A stretch of DNA of 64,000 nucleotides from Nostoc sp. 'Peltigera membranacea cyanobiont' N6 (GTDB lineage: Bacteria > Cyanobacteriota > Cyanobacteriia > Cyanobacteriales > Nostocaceae), in NCBI RefSeq assembly GCF_002949735.1, contig NZ_CP026681.1, forward strand, positions 4,613,501 to 4,677,500, written 5' to 3'. Below, one piece after another: positions 1-8,043 of this stretch. The notes under the pieces were generated by a model. The model had not been told where the DNA came from. It searched no databases and saw only the letters and a program-made list of their open reading frames with translations. The position numbers were made by a program, and so were the translations under genes. Every line of letters starts with the position of its first letter. Within the stretch, counting starts at the first letter, position 1.

Positions 1-344
1 AATTTACTAATCTCGATTTAGCAACAGATTCACTGCCACAAGTCGATTTGATTTTCTGTAGAGATTGTTTAGTACATCTCTCATTTCAAGATGCTATTGC
101 TGTAATTAAAAACTTTAAAAAAAGCAATTCTAAATATCTTTTAACTACAACTTATCCGGGGATACTTGAAAATAAAGATATTGTTACAGGTGATTGGCGA
201 GCAATCGATTTAAAATTACCTCCGTACAACTTTCCCGATATGCTGGAAATCATTGACGAAGAAACGACTGAAAGAAAGGACTACCCACAAAAGAGTTTGG
301 GTCTATGGAAATTGACTGATATCGAGTTAGGGAATAGGGAATAG
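1..344 (+). CDS. Class I SAM-dependent methyltransferase, C-terminal part (5' end outside window)
   Basis: The reading frame is open from base 3, so the gene starts before the window. The visible part reads DLATDSLPQVDLIFCRDCLV followed by HLSF, which is the acidic loop and post-core strand seen in small-molecule class I methyltransferases ('ICRDCLVHLS' type). It then continues to a conserved tail (LLTTTYPG, NFPDMLEII, LGLWKL). A TTG inside the frame at 48 is not a believable start. It probably methylates a sugar or small metabolite, given the carbamoyltransferase and SGNH genes that follow in the same direction after 33 bp. The stop codon lies inside a GGGAATA heptamer repeat, so the last residues (GNRE) may be repeat-derived. 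Confidence 0.75.
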   Translation, partial: FTNLDLATDSLPQVDLIFCRDCLVHLSFQDAIAVIKNFKKSNSKYLLTTTYPGILENKDIVTGDWRAIDLKLPPYNFPDMLEIIDEETTERKDYPQKSLGLWKLTDIELGNRE

Positions 345-350
345 GGAATA
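330..350 (+). repeat. Heptanucleotide tandem repeat GGGAATA x3
   Basis: Three perfect GGGAATA copies. This is a short tandemly repeated repetitive sequence of the type typical of heterocystous cyanobacteria. It overlaps the stop codon of the upstream methyltransferase. Confidence 0.8.
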
Positions 351-377
351 AATAAAAATGGGAGTTTTATATAAAAA

Positions 378-2216
378 ATGCGTATTTTAGGAATTTCAGC
401 TTATTACCACGATAGTGCCGCCGCCTTAGTTGTGGATGGTGATATTGTTGCCGCCGCACAAGAGGAGCGTTTTTCCCGCAAAAAACATGATGCGAGATTT
501 CCTAAAGGTGCGATCGCTTATTGTCTCAAACAAGCAAATATTAAATTACGAGAAGTAGACCAAATCGTTTTCTACGATAAGCCATTGGTCAAATTTGAGC
601 GACTCTTAGAAACCTATCTCGCCTACGCACCCAAGGGATTAAGTTCCTTTATTGCGGCGATGCCAGTTTGGTTAAAAGAAAAGCTTTACCTCAAAACGTT
701 GTTAAAAAAGGAACTGGCGACCCTCGGAGATTGCAAAAAAACGCAATTGCCCCAACTTTTATTTACTGAACATCACCAAGCACACGCCGCTTCTGCCTTT
801 TTCCCCAGTCCCTTTGAACGGGCGGCGGTGCTGTGCCTTGATGGAGTCGGAGAATGGGCAACTACCTCGGTTTGGCTAGGAGAAGATCATCAACTAACTC
901 CCCAATGGGAAATTGATTTTCCCCATTCTTTAGGGCTACTTTATTCTGCCTTCACCTACTACACAGGTTTCAAGGTCAACTCTGGGGAATACAAACTCAT
1001 GGGTTTAGCGCCCTACGGTGAACCCAAATATGTAGACCATATCCTCAACCACCTTTTGGATCTTAAAGAAGATGGCACATTTCGGTTGAATATGGACTAC
1101 TTCAACTACACCACGGGGTTGACTATGACTACCCCAAAATTTCATCAATTGTTTGGTGGTGAACCACGCCAAAGCGAGGGAAAACTCACCCAGCGAGAAA
1201 TGGATATAGCTTGTTCTATCCAACACGTTACGGAGGAAGTCGTTTTGCGTTTGGCCAGAACGGTCAAAAAGGAACTGGACACAGACTATCTTTGTTTAGC
1301 GGGTGGAGTCGCCCTAAATTGTGTCGCCAATGGACGCATTTTGCGAGAAACAGATTTTCGGGATATTTGGATTCAACCAGCCGCCGGAGACGCAGGGGGA
1401 GCAGTTGGAGCAGCATTAGCTATTTGGCATCAATATCATGAAAAGCCGCGAATTCCTAATGATGGGGATGCCATGCGGGGCGGCTATCTAGGCCCTTGTT
1501 TTGGGAAAACAGAGATTCAAGACTATCTCCAGTCTGTGAATGCGCCCTACCAATACCTAGAAGATGACAAACTCATGCCTGAACTTGCCGAAATTCTAGA
1601 GCAAGGAAATGTTGTAGGTTGGTTTTCTGGCAGGATGGAGTTTGGCCCGCGAGCTTTGGGAGGTCGTTCGATCATCGGCGATCCTCGTAATCCCAAGATG
1701 CAATCGGTGATGAATCTAAAAATCAAATACCGTGAATCCTTCCGTCCTTTTGCCCCTTCCGTCTTAGCAGAACAGGTTTCCAATTACTTTGACCTTGAAA
1801 GTCCCAGCCCTTATATGCTTTTGGTTGCACCAATCAAAGCCGAGTTGCGGATTCCCATGACAACAGAACAGGAGGAGTTGTTTGGCATAGATAAGTTAAA
1901 CGTGAAGCGATCGCAAATTCCCGCTATCACTCATGTAGATTATTCTGCTCGGATTCAAACGGTTCATCAACAAACCAATCCTCGATACTATGAACTGCTG
2001 CGACATTTTCAGGCAAAAACGGGCTGTGCAGTTTTAGTAAACACATCATTTAATGTCCGAGGCGAACCAATTGTGTGTACCCCAGAAGATGCCTATCGCT
2101 GTTTTATGAGAACGGAGATGGACTACTTGGTATTAGAGAACTTTCTCCTCGCCAAATCGAACCAACCCCAGATACAGAAAGATGAATCTTGGAAAACAGA
2201 ATTTGAATTAGATTAA
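378..2216 (+). CDS. O-carbamoyltransferase, NodU/CmcH (TobZ) family
   Basis: The 612-residue protein has the two-domain architecture of this family. The N-terminal Kae1-like domain opens with MRILGISAYYHDSAAALV and has EERFSRKKHD near residue 32 and the metal-binding HHQAH near residue 133. The C-terminal domain has FGPRALGGRSIIGDPR and NTSFNVRGEPIV. Family members move a carbamoyl group from carbamoyl phosphate, through carbamoyl-AMP, to a hydroxyl on a sugar or natural product. The next four genes run in the same direction with tiny gaps, so it likely heads or sits inside an operon. The order matches sxtI followed by sxtJ, sxtK and sxtL, but no other saxitoxin gene is present. The acceptor cannot be read from the sequence. 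Confidence 0.93.
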   Translation: MRILGISAYYHDSAAALVVDGDIVAAAQEERFSRKKHDARFPKGAIAYCLKQANIKLREVDQIVFYDKPLVKFERLLETYLAYAPKGLSSFIAAMPVWLKEKLYLKTLLKKELATLGDCKKTQLPQLLFTEHHQAHAASAFFPSPFERAAVLCLDGVGEWATTSVWLGEDHQLTPQWEIDFPHSLGLLYSAFTYYTGFKVNSGEYKLMGLAPYGEPKYVDHILNHLLDLKEDGTFRLNMDYFNYTTGLTMTTPKFHQLFGGEPRQSEGKLTQREMDIACSIQHVTEEVVLRLARTVKKELDTDYLCLAGGVALNCVANGRILRETDFRDIWIQPAAGDAGGAVGAALAIWHQYHEKPRIPNDGDAMRGGYLGPCFGKTEIQDYLQSVNAPYQYLEDDKLMPELAEILEQGNVVGWFSGRMEFGPRALGGRSIIGDPRNPKMQSVMNLKIKYRESFRPFAPSVLAEQVSNYFDLESPSPYMLLVAPIKAELRIPMTTEQEELFGIDKLNVKRSQIPAITHVDYSARIQTVHQQTNPRYYELLRHFQAKTGCAVLVNTSFNVRGEPIVCTPEDAYRCFMRTEMDYLVLENFLLAKSNQPQIQKDESWKTEFELD

Positions 2217-2221
2217 CGCCG

Positions 2222-2629
2222 ATGAACGAAATACAACAACTCGATCGGAAAGGACTACGGGATTTTGGACTACTTGGTGGTGCGATCGCTGCTGGCTTAT
2301 TCGGTAGTCTACTGCCCTTGATACACCATGAGTCTTTACCCATTTTACCTTGGGTAATTGCTAGCATTCTTTGGGTGTGGGCGCTGATTGCCCCCGCCAC
2401 ACTCAATGGTGTTTACCAAATTTGGATGAGAATTGGACTGGTATTAGGTTGGATTAATACGCGGATAATTCTCAGTATTATTTTCTATATCTTGATCGCA
2501 CCAATTGGTCTAATAATGCGAGGCGTGTTCCATCATGATGCTATGGCCAGAAAGCTAGATGGTGACGTAAAAACTTATCGCATTATCAATCAAGTAAAAC
2601 CTATAAACAAAATGGAGAAACCGTTCTAA
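2222..2629 (+). CDS. SxtJ-like small membrane protein
   Basis: The 135-residue protein begins 5 bp after the carbamoyltransferase stop. It has two hydrophobic hairpin regions: GLLGGAIAAGLFGSLLPL plus ILPWVIASILWVWALIAPAT, and further along IILSIIFYILIAPIGLIMRG. The pattern and the position directly after a carbamoyltransferase fit the SxtJ membrane family, whose biochemical role is unknown. Its stop overlaps the ATG of the next small gene by one base (TAATG), indicating translational coupling. It probably works with its neighbour as a membrane accessory to the carbamoyltransferase; that part is inference. Confidence 0.8.
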   Translation: MNEIQQLDRKGLRDFGLLGGAIAAGLFGSLLPLIHHESLPILPWVIASILWVWALIAPATLNGVYQIWMRIGLVLGWINTRIILSIIFYILIAPIGLIMRGVFHHDAMARKLDGDVKTYRIINQVKPINKMEKPF

Positions 2630-2793
2630 TGTTTGAAACAACACAAGACTTGCTGAAAGATTTATGGGGATTACTGAAAGAACGCCGCAAATTCTTTCTA
2701 CTACCACTTATCGTCACACTATTGCTCTTAGGTATCTTAATTGTGTTCGCACAGTCATCCGTACTTGCGCCCTTTATTTACACACTATTTTGA
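2629..2793 (+). CDS. 54-residue DUF5989-like (SxtK-position) membrane miniprotein
   Basis: A short ORF beginning MFETTQDLLKDLWGLLKERR, then one hydrophobic helix (FFLLPLIVTLLLLGILIVF), ending SSVLAPFIYTLF. The start ATG overlaps the stop of the SxtJ-like gene by one base, and the stop lies 10 bp before the most likely start of the SGNH gene. Position and design (amphipathic N-terminus plus one transmembrane helix) match the small DUF5989 proteins that follow SxtJ in carbamoyltransferase cassettes. It could easily be missed by an ORF caller because of its size. Function unknown. Confidence 0.8.
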   Translation: MFETTQDLLKDLWGLLKERRKFFLLPLIVTLLLLGILIVFAQSSVLAPFIYTLF

Positions 2794-2803
2794 GGAATGC
2801 GAG

Positions 2804-4096
2804 GTGGTAACATCGTCATTAAAGCGGTGGGTAGGGGTGATGCTAACCCTAGCTTTATTGCTAGGCGGAATTGTCTTAGGGCTAGCTGTTGTAGAAATTG
2901 GCTTACGCATTGCTGGCGTTGAATACAAGACATTTTATACCTTTGATGAACATAGAGGTTGGGCAGGACGACCTTATGCGGCTGGGTGGGTGCATGACGA
3001 AGGGGAAGCCTATATCCAATACAACAGTGAGGGTTTTCACGACCGAGAACATTCCTTAGTTAAGCCAGAGAATACTATCCGTATTGCCTTGCTGGGAGAT
3101 TCTTTTACAGAAGCACGCCAACTGCCACAAACACAAGGACTCGCCGCCGTCATCGAACGCGAACTGAAAAATTGTCCCACCCTAGCAGATCGTGACGTAG
3201 AAGTGATGAACTTCGGAGTCAATGGTTATGGAACAGATCAAGAACTAATCGCCTTGCAAGAAAAGGTCTGGAACTATTCACCAGACCTCGTACTTCTGAA
3301 TTTTTATCCAGGTAACGATGTCATCAACAATTCCCGCAGTCTCACTGAAAAAATGGTGAGTCAGACTGCTATGGATAATAGCGCCCTCATGAAACCCTAT
3401 TTTGTTGATCGAGATGATAATTGGGTGCTTGATGACTCGTTTGTAAATATGGATATTTATCGCTCACAAAAGTCATTGTGGCATCAGGCTTATCTCCAAG
3501 TTCAAGATCGTTTACGGATTTTACAGATTTTAAAACAAGCAAAATACGCTTTCCCACTTCCTCACCAAGATAATAAAAAACGAGACACCCAACTAGCAAC
3601 ACAACCTACAAAAGTTTCTCCCTATAATGACCCTGAATGGCAGAATGTCTGGAAGCAAACAGAATGGCTTGCATACAACACTGCAACCGATCCTGAATGG
3701 GAACAAGCATGGCAACAAACAGAAAGACTAATTAGTTTAATGCATAATGAGACAATTACTAAAAAAGCGAATTTTGCTGTAGTAACACTAACAACTGCCC
3801 TGCAAGTTAATCCCGATCCTGTCGTGCGTCATCATCAGGAAGTGTCAGGGTTAACAGATTGGTTTTACCCAGAAAAGCGGATTGCAACATTAGGAGAACA
3901 TGAAGGTTTTACTACTATTAATCTAGGAGAATCTTTTCAGGCTTATGCCCAGCAAAATAATGTCTGCTTACATGGGTTTGATAATACTTTTCGTTGCGAC
4001 GGACATTGGAATGCTTTGGGACATCAGTTAGCAGGGGAGATTGTTGCTAAAACACTGTGTGAAAAGGGATTGACCAAAATAATTCGTAATTCGTAA
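2804..4096 (+). CDS. SGNH/GDSL-family hydrolase-like protein, membrane-anchored
   Basis: The frame is open from 2741, but that start would overlap the upstream gene. A GTG at 2804 preceded by AGGA at 2793-2796 gives a better spaced start and a 430-residue protein. After an N-terminal signal anchor (VMLTLALLLGGIVLGLAVVE) come the SGNH blocks: GDSFTE with the catalytic Ser (block I), NFGVNGYG (block II), a GND-like YPGNDVINN (block III) and DGHWNALGH (block V Asp/His pair). This position is held by the GDSL protein SxtL in saxitoxin clusters. It may act as an O-acyl esterase or transferase on an exported glycan; the substrate is unknown. About 70 residues after block III are an insert. Confidence 0.82.
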   Translation: MVTSSLKRWVGVMLTLALLLGGIVLGLAVVEIGLRIAGVEYKTFYTFDEHRGWAGRPYAAGWVHDEGEAYIQYNSEGFHDREHSLVKPENTIRIALLGDSFTEARQLPQTQGLAAVIERELKNCPTLADRDVEVMNFGVNGYGTDQELIALQEKVWNYSPDLVLLNFYPGNDVINNSRSLTEKMVSQTAMDNSALMKPYFVDRDDNWVLDDSFVNMDIYRSQKSLWHQAYLQVQDRLRILQILKQAKYAFPLPHQDNKKRDTQLATQPTKVSPYNDPEWQNVWKQTEWLAYNTATDPEWEQAWQQTERLISLMHNETITKKANFAVVTLTTALQVNPDPVVRHHQEVSGLTDWFYPEKRIATLGEHEGFTTINLGESFQAYAQQNNVCLHGFDNTFRCDGHWNALGHQLAGEIVAKTLCEKGLTKIIRNS

Positions 4097-4114
4097 TTAT
4101 AAGAGTAGGAATTG

Positions 4115-5203
4115 ATGGGAAAAATAAAGCCTTGGCTACAAAATTTATTCCTCATGCTGGCTGGAGTTATAGTTGGGCTGTTAATCATCGAAACTTTTGC
4201 CATTACTACTGGAGTTGCTGCCCCACAAAAGTCCAAGGCGCAAATTTTTTATCAATTTATTCAACCGGATGCTCAATTAGGCTACAAACCTAAATCAAAC
4301 CTGAAGGATTTCAAAACTGTTTGGCAAGAAGCAAAAGTTGCAGAAGTTGCTAATACAGATAGTTATGGATTTCGTAATATAGGAAGAGATTACACAAAAT
4401 CTAACTTGTATTTTGTTGGAGATTCCTTTACATGGGGTCAATGGGTCAGTGAAGAAAAAATATTTCCCAGACTGGTAGAATCAGAATTGCAGCAGCCAGC
4501 AATTAATTTAGGTGTTCCCGGTTATTCTTTTGCTCAATATGAAACATTATTTAATGAATTGATCGCCAAATATAAACCTCAGACAGCCATCTTATCCATA
4601 GTTGCTAATGATTTAACTAATTATTCATCTGATATTGGTCAAAAGATATATGATACGCTTAAAGAAAGAAGTTTTTCACCTTGGTATGAAAAAACCTTTT
4701 TGTACCAGTTTGTCTGGAAAAATAACAAAAAAAACTTGCCATTAAAAGCTGGAACTTCTATCTCTAAAGAAGCAAAAAATGGTTTAACTTTATTTAATTT
4801 ATCGCTGGCAGCACCTGAGTCAGGAGTAGGTGTAGATAGCGATTATTTGACATCTGATGGAGTGATCAAAGTAGAAGCGGCGTTATCACGAATTATTCGT
4901 TTGACCAAAGAAAATCAAGTTAAGCTGTTTGTTTTTCTTGTACCTTCAAAAGAATCAGCTTATATCAAAGATTACGTCCAGTTATTTCCTGAGAATGTAG
5001 ATTTGCTCAAAAATGAAGAAATTGGGTATCAGCGTTTATGTGACCTTGCAAAATTACAAGATGTAACTTGTGTCAATCTAACTGATGATTTTAGAAAAAA
5101 TAGCAAACAAGAAAAGCTTTACTTTGATATTGATGGTCATTGGAATCCTGCGGGACATCAACTAGCTGCAAAAGTAATTTTAAAGACTCTAGATAAATCG
5201 TAA
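4115..5203 (+). CDS. Second SGNH/GDSL-family hydrolase-like protein, membrane-anchored
   Basis: A 362-residue protein starting at the ATG at 4115 with AGTAGGA just upstream; a TTG one codon earlier is in frame but unlikely. It has an N-terminal signal anchor (LFLMLAGVIVGLLIIETFAI). The SGNH blocks are GDSFTWGQ, NLGVPGYSFAQY, VANDLTNYS and DIDGHWNPAGHQ. It resembles the upstream SGNH protein in layout but is clearly diverged, so it is an older paralogue and not a recent duplicate. A copy of the AATTCGT heptamer sits in the gap before it and another just after its stop. Confidence 0.8.
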   Translation: MGKIKPWLQNLFLMLAGVIVGLLIIETFAITTGVAAPQKSKAQIFYQFIQPDAQLGYKPKSNLKDFKTVWQEAKVAEVANTDSYGFRNIGRDYTKSNLYFVGDSFTWGQWVSEEKIFPRLVESELQQPAINLGVPGYSFAQYETLFNELIAKYKPQTAILSIVANDLTNYSSDIGQKIYDTLKERSFSPWYEKTFLYQFVWKNNKKNLPLKAGTSISKEAKNGLTLFNLSLAAPESGVGVDSDYLTSDGVIKVEAALSRIIRLTKENQVKLFVFLVPSKESAYIKDYVQLFPENVDLLKNEEIGYQRLCDLAKLQDVTCVNLTDDFRKNSKQEKLYFDIDGHWNPAGHQLAAKVILKTLDKS

Positions 5204-5214
5204 TTCGTAATTAA

Positions 5215-6186
5215 ATGACAATGAGCCAAACAACCGCCGAGGAAATATCTAACGAGATGCCACCGCTTGAAATGGAACTTCAAGACGCTTCTGTACGTAT
5301 GCCCTATCCTCCACCAACCCCATACCCGATGATGGGGGCTGCTTCGTTAGGAGATATGCCAACCTTTGCGATGGATGGCGAAAATCTTGGGGGTTACTCT
5401 CAGTACGGTGTTGCTGCCACTTCGGGGGCAGAAAATCGGCTAGATGTCTTTAGCATTGGCAAAGATAGTGCTGTTTATTACAAAAAGTGGCATGGCTCAG
5501 TTTGGAGTGATTGGGAACGGCTGGGAGGCTACTGTACTTCTGCACCATCTGCGATCGCCAGAGGAGAGAATCGGATTGATATCTTTGTGATTGGGGGCGA
5601 TCGCTCCGTATATCATAAAGGCTGGGATGGCTCAACCTGGAGCGATTGGCTAAATCTTGGCGGCTACTCTCAGTATGGTGTCGCGGCTGCTTCTTGGGGA
5701 GAAAATCGGCTGGATCTGTTTATCGTCAACTGGGATGGAGCCATATACCAAAAGTCTTGGGATGGCTCAATCTGGGGTGATTGGGAAAGGCTGGGGGGCT
5801 ACTGTATTTCAACACCAGCTGCGGTTTCTTGGGGATTAAACCGGATTGACACCTTTGCCTTGGGTAGCGATCGCGCCATCTATCAAAAGTATTGGGATGG
5901 TTCAACCTGGAGTGGTTGGGAAAAACTCGGTGGCTATTCTCAGTATGGTGTTGCGGCTGCTTCTGGAATTGAAAATCGCCTAGATATTTACATCATTGCT
6001 CGTAACGGTGCAGTGTACCAGAAGTACTGGGATGGCTCAAACTGGGTCGGTTGGAATAATCTGGGTGGCTACTCTATTGCTGCACCGGCTGCGGTTGCTT
6101 CGGCTCCAAACCGTGTTGATACTTTTGTGCTAGGTAGCGATCGCGCTGTCTACCACAAGTGGTATCGCGTAGGTGGCAAAGTCTAA
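5215..6186 (+). CDS. PLL/tectonin-like beta-propeller lectin A (six repeats)
   Basis: The 323-residue protein has a low-complexity Pro/Met-rich N-terminus of about 55 residues, then six tandem repeats of about 45 residues. Each has the pattern LGGYxxxxxAAxSxxENRxDxF, then xDxAxYxKxWDGSxW. This is the signature of bacterial PLL-type seven-bladed propeller lectins (DUF346-like repeats), which bind fucose or other glycans. The repeats alternate between two types, 'SQYGVAA..ENRLD' and 'xxAPAAV..NRID', so the unit of duplication is a two-blade pair, here three pairs. No classical signal peptide is visible. It is followed by a paralogue with the same three-pair design. Role (surface adhesion, sugar recognition or self-protection) is not determinable. 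Confidence 0.82.
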   Translation: MTMSQTTAEEISNEMPPLEMELQDASVRMPYPPPTPYPMMGAASLGDMPTFAMDGENLGGYSQYGVAATSGAENRLDVFSIGKDSAVYYKKWHGSVWSDWERLGGYCTSAPSAIARGENRIDIFVIGGDRSVYHKGWDGSTWSDWLNLGGYSQYGVAAASWGENRLDLFIVNWDGAIYQKSWDGSIWGDWERLGGYCISTPAAVSWGLNRIDTFALGSDRAIYQKYWDGSTWSGWEKLGGYSQYGVAAASGIENRLDIYIIARNGAVYQKYWDGSNWVGWNNLGGYSIAAPAAVASAPNRVDTFVLGSDRAVYHKWYRVGGKV

Positions 6187-6198
6187 TCCAAATAAGGT

Positions 6199-6275
6199 TC
6201 AGTTAAAGCTTAACTCTTTCTCAAAGTCAGTTTTTTTAACGAACCGCAAAGAACGCGAAGAACGCAAAGGAAGAA
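6199..6275 (+). repeat. Dispersed intergenic repeat (TTAACTCTTT...AACGAACCGCAAAG type)
   Basis: The segment holds TTAACTCTTTCTCAAAGT, a T-run, then AACGAACCGCAAAGAACGC and degenerate AACGCAAAG units. A second copy of the same arrangement lies at about 11290-11366. Reverse-orientation pieces (TGGTTCGTTT) occur near 11250. This is a common type of mobile intergenic filler in Nostocales. Confidence 0.65.
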
Positions 6276-6284
6276 AAGAGGCAA

Positions 6285-7184
6285 ATGACAACCAGCTATC
6301 CAACTACAGCAGCAATTTCTCAGAATCGAGGTATGCCATTTCCGGCGATGAGTCCCGCCTCTAAAGAAGATATGCCAACATTTTCCACTGATGGGGAATA
6401 TTTAGACGGATATTGCCAGTATGGTGTTACAGCCACTTCTTGGTCAGAAAATCGCCTGGATGTTTTACTCACAGCGAGTATTGGCCCTTTATGGCATAAG
6501 TGGTGGGATGGCTCAACTTGGAGCGATTGGCAAAGACTCGGTGGTTATTGTATTTCCTCGCCAGCTGCGGTTTCTTGGGGACTGAATCGCATTGATACCT
6601 TTGTTTTGGGTAGCGATCGCGCTACATATCGCACATGGTGGGATGGTTCAAAGTGGAGTACTTGGGAAAATCTTGGCGGGTACTCCCACTATGGTGTTGC
6701 CGCCGCTTCCGTTGGTGAAAATCGGCTGGATATTTTTGCCGTCGGTATTGATGGCGCGATGTACCACAAGCGTTGGAATGGTTCAGCCTGGGATGAGTGG
6801 AACAATCTCGGAGGTTACTGTCTTGCTGCACCGGCTGCGGTTTCTCGCGGCACAGACTGCATTGATACCTTTGTTTTAGGCGGGGATGGTGCGATTTATC
6901 ATAAGGGGTGGGATGGCTCAACCTGGAGTGGTTGGAAAAACCTGGGAGGGTATTGCCAGTATGGTGTCGCCGCCACTTCTGTCGCTGAAAATCGGCTAGA
7001 TATTTTTACTGTTGGCTGTGATGGTGCGATGTACCGTAAGACATGGGATGGTTCAGTCTGGAGCGATTGGCAGCATCTCGGTGGTTACTCTACTTCCGCA
7101 CCGGCTGCGGTTTCTCGGAGTCCAAACTGTATTGACACCTTTGTTGTGGGTGGCGATCGCGCTGTATACCACAAATGTTACTAG
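6285..7184 (+). CDS. PLL/tectonin-like beta-propeller lectin B (six repeats)
   Basis: The 299-residue paralogue of the preceding lectin has a short Pro/Ser-rich head, then six repeats of about 45 residues in the same alternating A/B order (CQYGVTA/SSPAAV, SHYGVAA/AAPAAV, CQYGVAA/SAPAAV). Each blade has the WDGSxWSxW turn. The copy count and alternation match the first lectin exactly, so the whole gene was duplicated after the pairs had formed. Several Arg-Ile of lectin A blades are Cys-Ile here (TDCID, PNCID). It is followed by a radical SAM gene after 99 bp. Confidence 0.82.
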   Translation: MTTSYPTTAAISQNRGMPFPAMSPASKEDMPTFSTDGEYLDGYCQYGVTATSWSENRLDVLLTASIGPLWHKWWDGSTWSDWQRLGGYCISSPAAVSWGLNRIDTFVLGSDRATYRTWWDGSKWSTWENLGGYSHYGVAAASVGENRLDIFAVGIDGAMYHKRWNGSAWDEWNNLGGYCLAAPAAVSRGTDCIDTFVLGGDGAIYHKGWDGSTWSGWKNLGGYCQYGVAATSVAENRLDIFTVGCDGAMYRKTWDGSVWSDWQHLGGYSTSAPAAVSRSPNCIDTFVVGGDRAVYHKCY

Positions 7185-7283
7185 CTTTCTCAACAGCATG
7201 GCTCATACTCAGAAACTCATCCACTCCGGTTAGAAATCAGCGATCGTGTTGAATAACTGTTGACATTTTAGGAGTTCAAAACG

Positions 7284-7967
7284 ATGTATATTTATCAAGT
7301 TGAAATTTCCAATTTTTGTAATCTAACTTGCTCTTACTGTCCTCATCCATCTCAAAGTAGAGCAAAAGGAAATATGTCATTTTCTACATTTGTAGATGTT
7401 GTGGAATTAGCAATACAATGTGGACAAAAAGATTTATTTCTTAATAATTTTGGGGAACCCTTACTTCATCCAGAATTATTCGATTTTATCTCTTATGCGA
7501 AAACGAAGGGAATTGAATGTAATTTTATAACCAACGGTATACTCCTTGATGAGGAAAAGGCATGGCGCTTGTCTGAATTAGGTGTGCGTGAAATTTATCT
7601 GTCAGAACATCTTGTTGGGCAGAAAGAGCGTATTCAAGAAATGTTTAAGGAAAATTCTATTCCTTTGTCTATCGTCTATACCTATAATCCTCATCAGCAG
7701 GAAAAGCATGATTGGGCTGGACAAGTTAATTCTAAAACCACATCAAGCCGAAGTTTAACTAGTACGATAGAAAAGTATAAACCTTGCATTTTTGAAACTA
7801 AAAAGCGAGTTGTAGTTTTGTGGGATGGAAGTATCAACACCTGTTGTATAGATGTAAACGGAACAGGTATTGTTGGTTCTGTTAAAGATTATCTTGGCAG
7901 AACAGATGAATATGAATTTAATGCAATTCCACTATGCAACACTTGTGATTTAATGCGTGAAGAATAA
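7284..7967 (+). CDS. Radical SAM / SPASM-like protein (short, 227 residues)
   Basis: The N-terminus reads ISNFCNLTCSYCPHPSQSR, which carries the CxxxCxxC motif that binds the radical SAM [4Fe-4S] cluster. It is followed by the GE-like motif NNFGEPLLHPELF and the strand FITNGILL. The C-terminus has Cys residues spaced as in a small SPASM-type region (CIFETKKR, NTCCIDVNG, CNTCDL). At 227 residues it lacks space for a full SPASM/twitch domain. A good Shine-Dalgarno (TTAGGAGTT) precedes the ATG. Neighbours are two lectins upstream and two 2OG oxygenases downstream, all on the same strand. It may modify a peptide or protein; no obvious precursor-peptide gene was found beside it. Confidence 0.85.
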   Translation: MYIYQVEISNFCNLTCSYCPHPSQSRAKGNMSFSTFVDVVELAIQCGQKDLFLNNFGEPLLHPELFDFISYAKTKGIECNFITNGILLDEEKAWRLSELGVREIYLSEHLVGQKERIQEMFKENSIPLSIVYTYNPHQQEKHDWAGQVNSKTTSSRSLTSTIEKYKPCIFETKKRVVVLWDGSINTCCIDVNGTGIVGSVKDYLGRTDEYEFNAIPLCNTCDLMREE

Positions 7968-8043
7968 TTGATTTTTTTTAGAAAACAGAAACGTTATCAA
8001 TAACCCAAGAAAAAATCATCAAATTTCTAGGAATTTTATAATT

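Noticed and set aside
378..4096. A saxitoxin biosynthesis cluster
   Set aside because: Only the I-J-K-L type cassette is present; no sxtA, amidinotransferase or other diagnostic gene is in the window.
7184..7284. A RiPP precursor peptide before the radical SAM gene
   Set aside because: The only short frame (MAHTQKLIHSG, 11 codons) has no ribosome binding site or core-like sequence.
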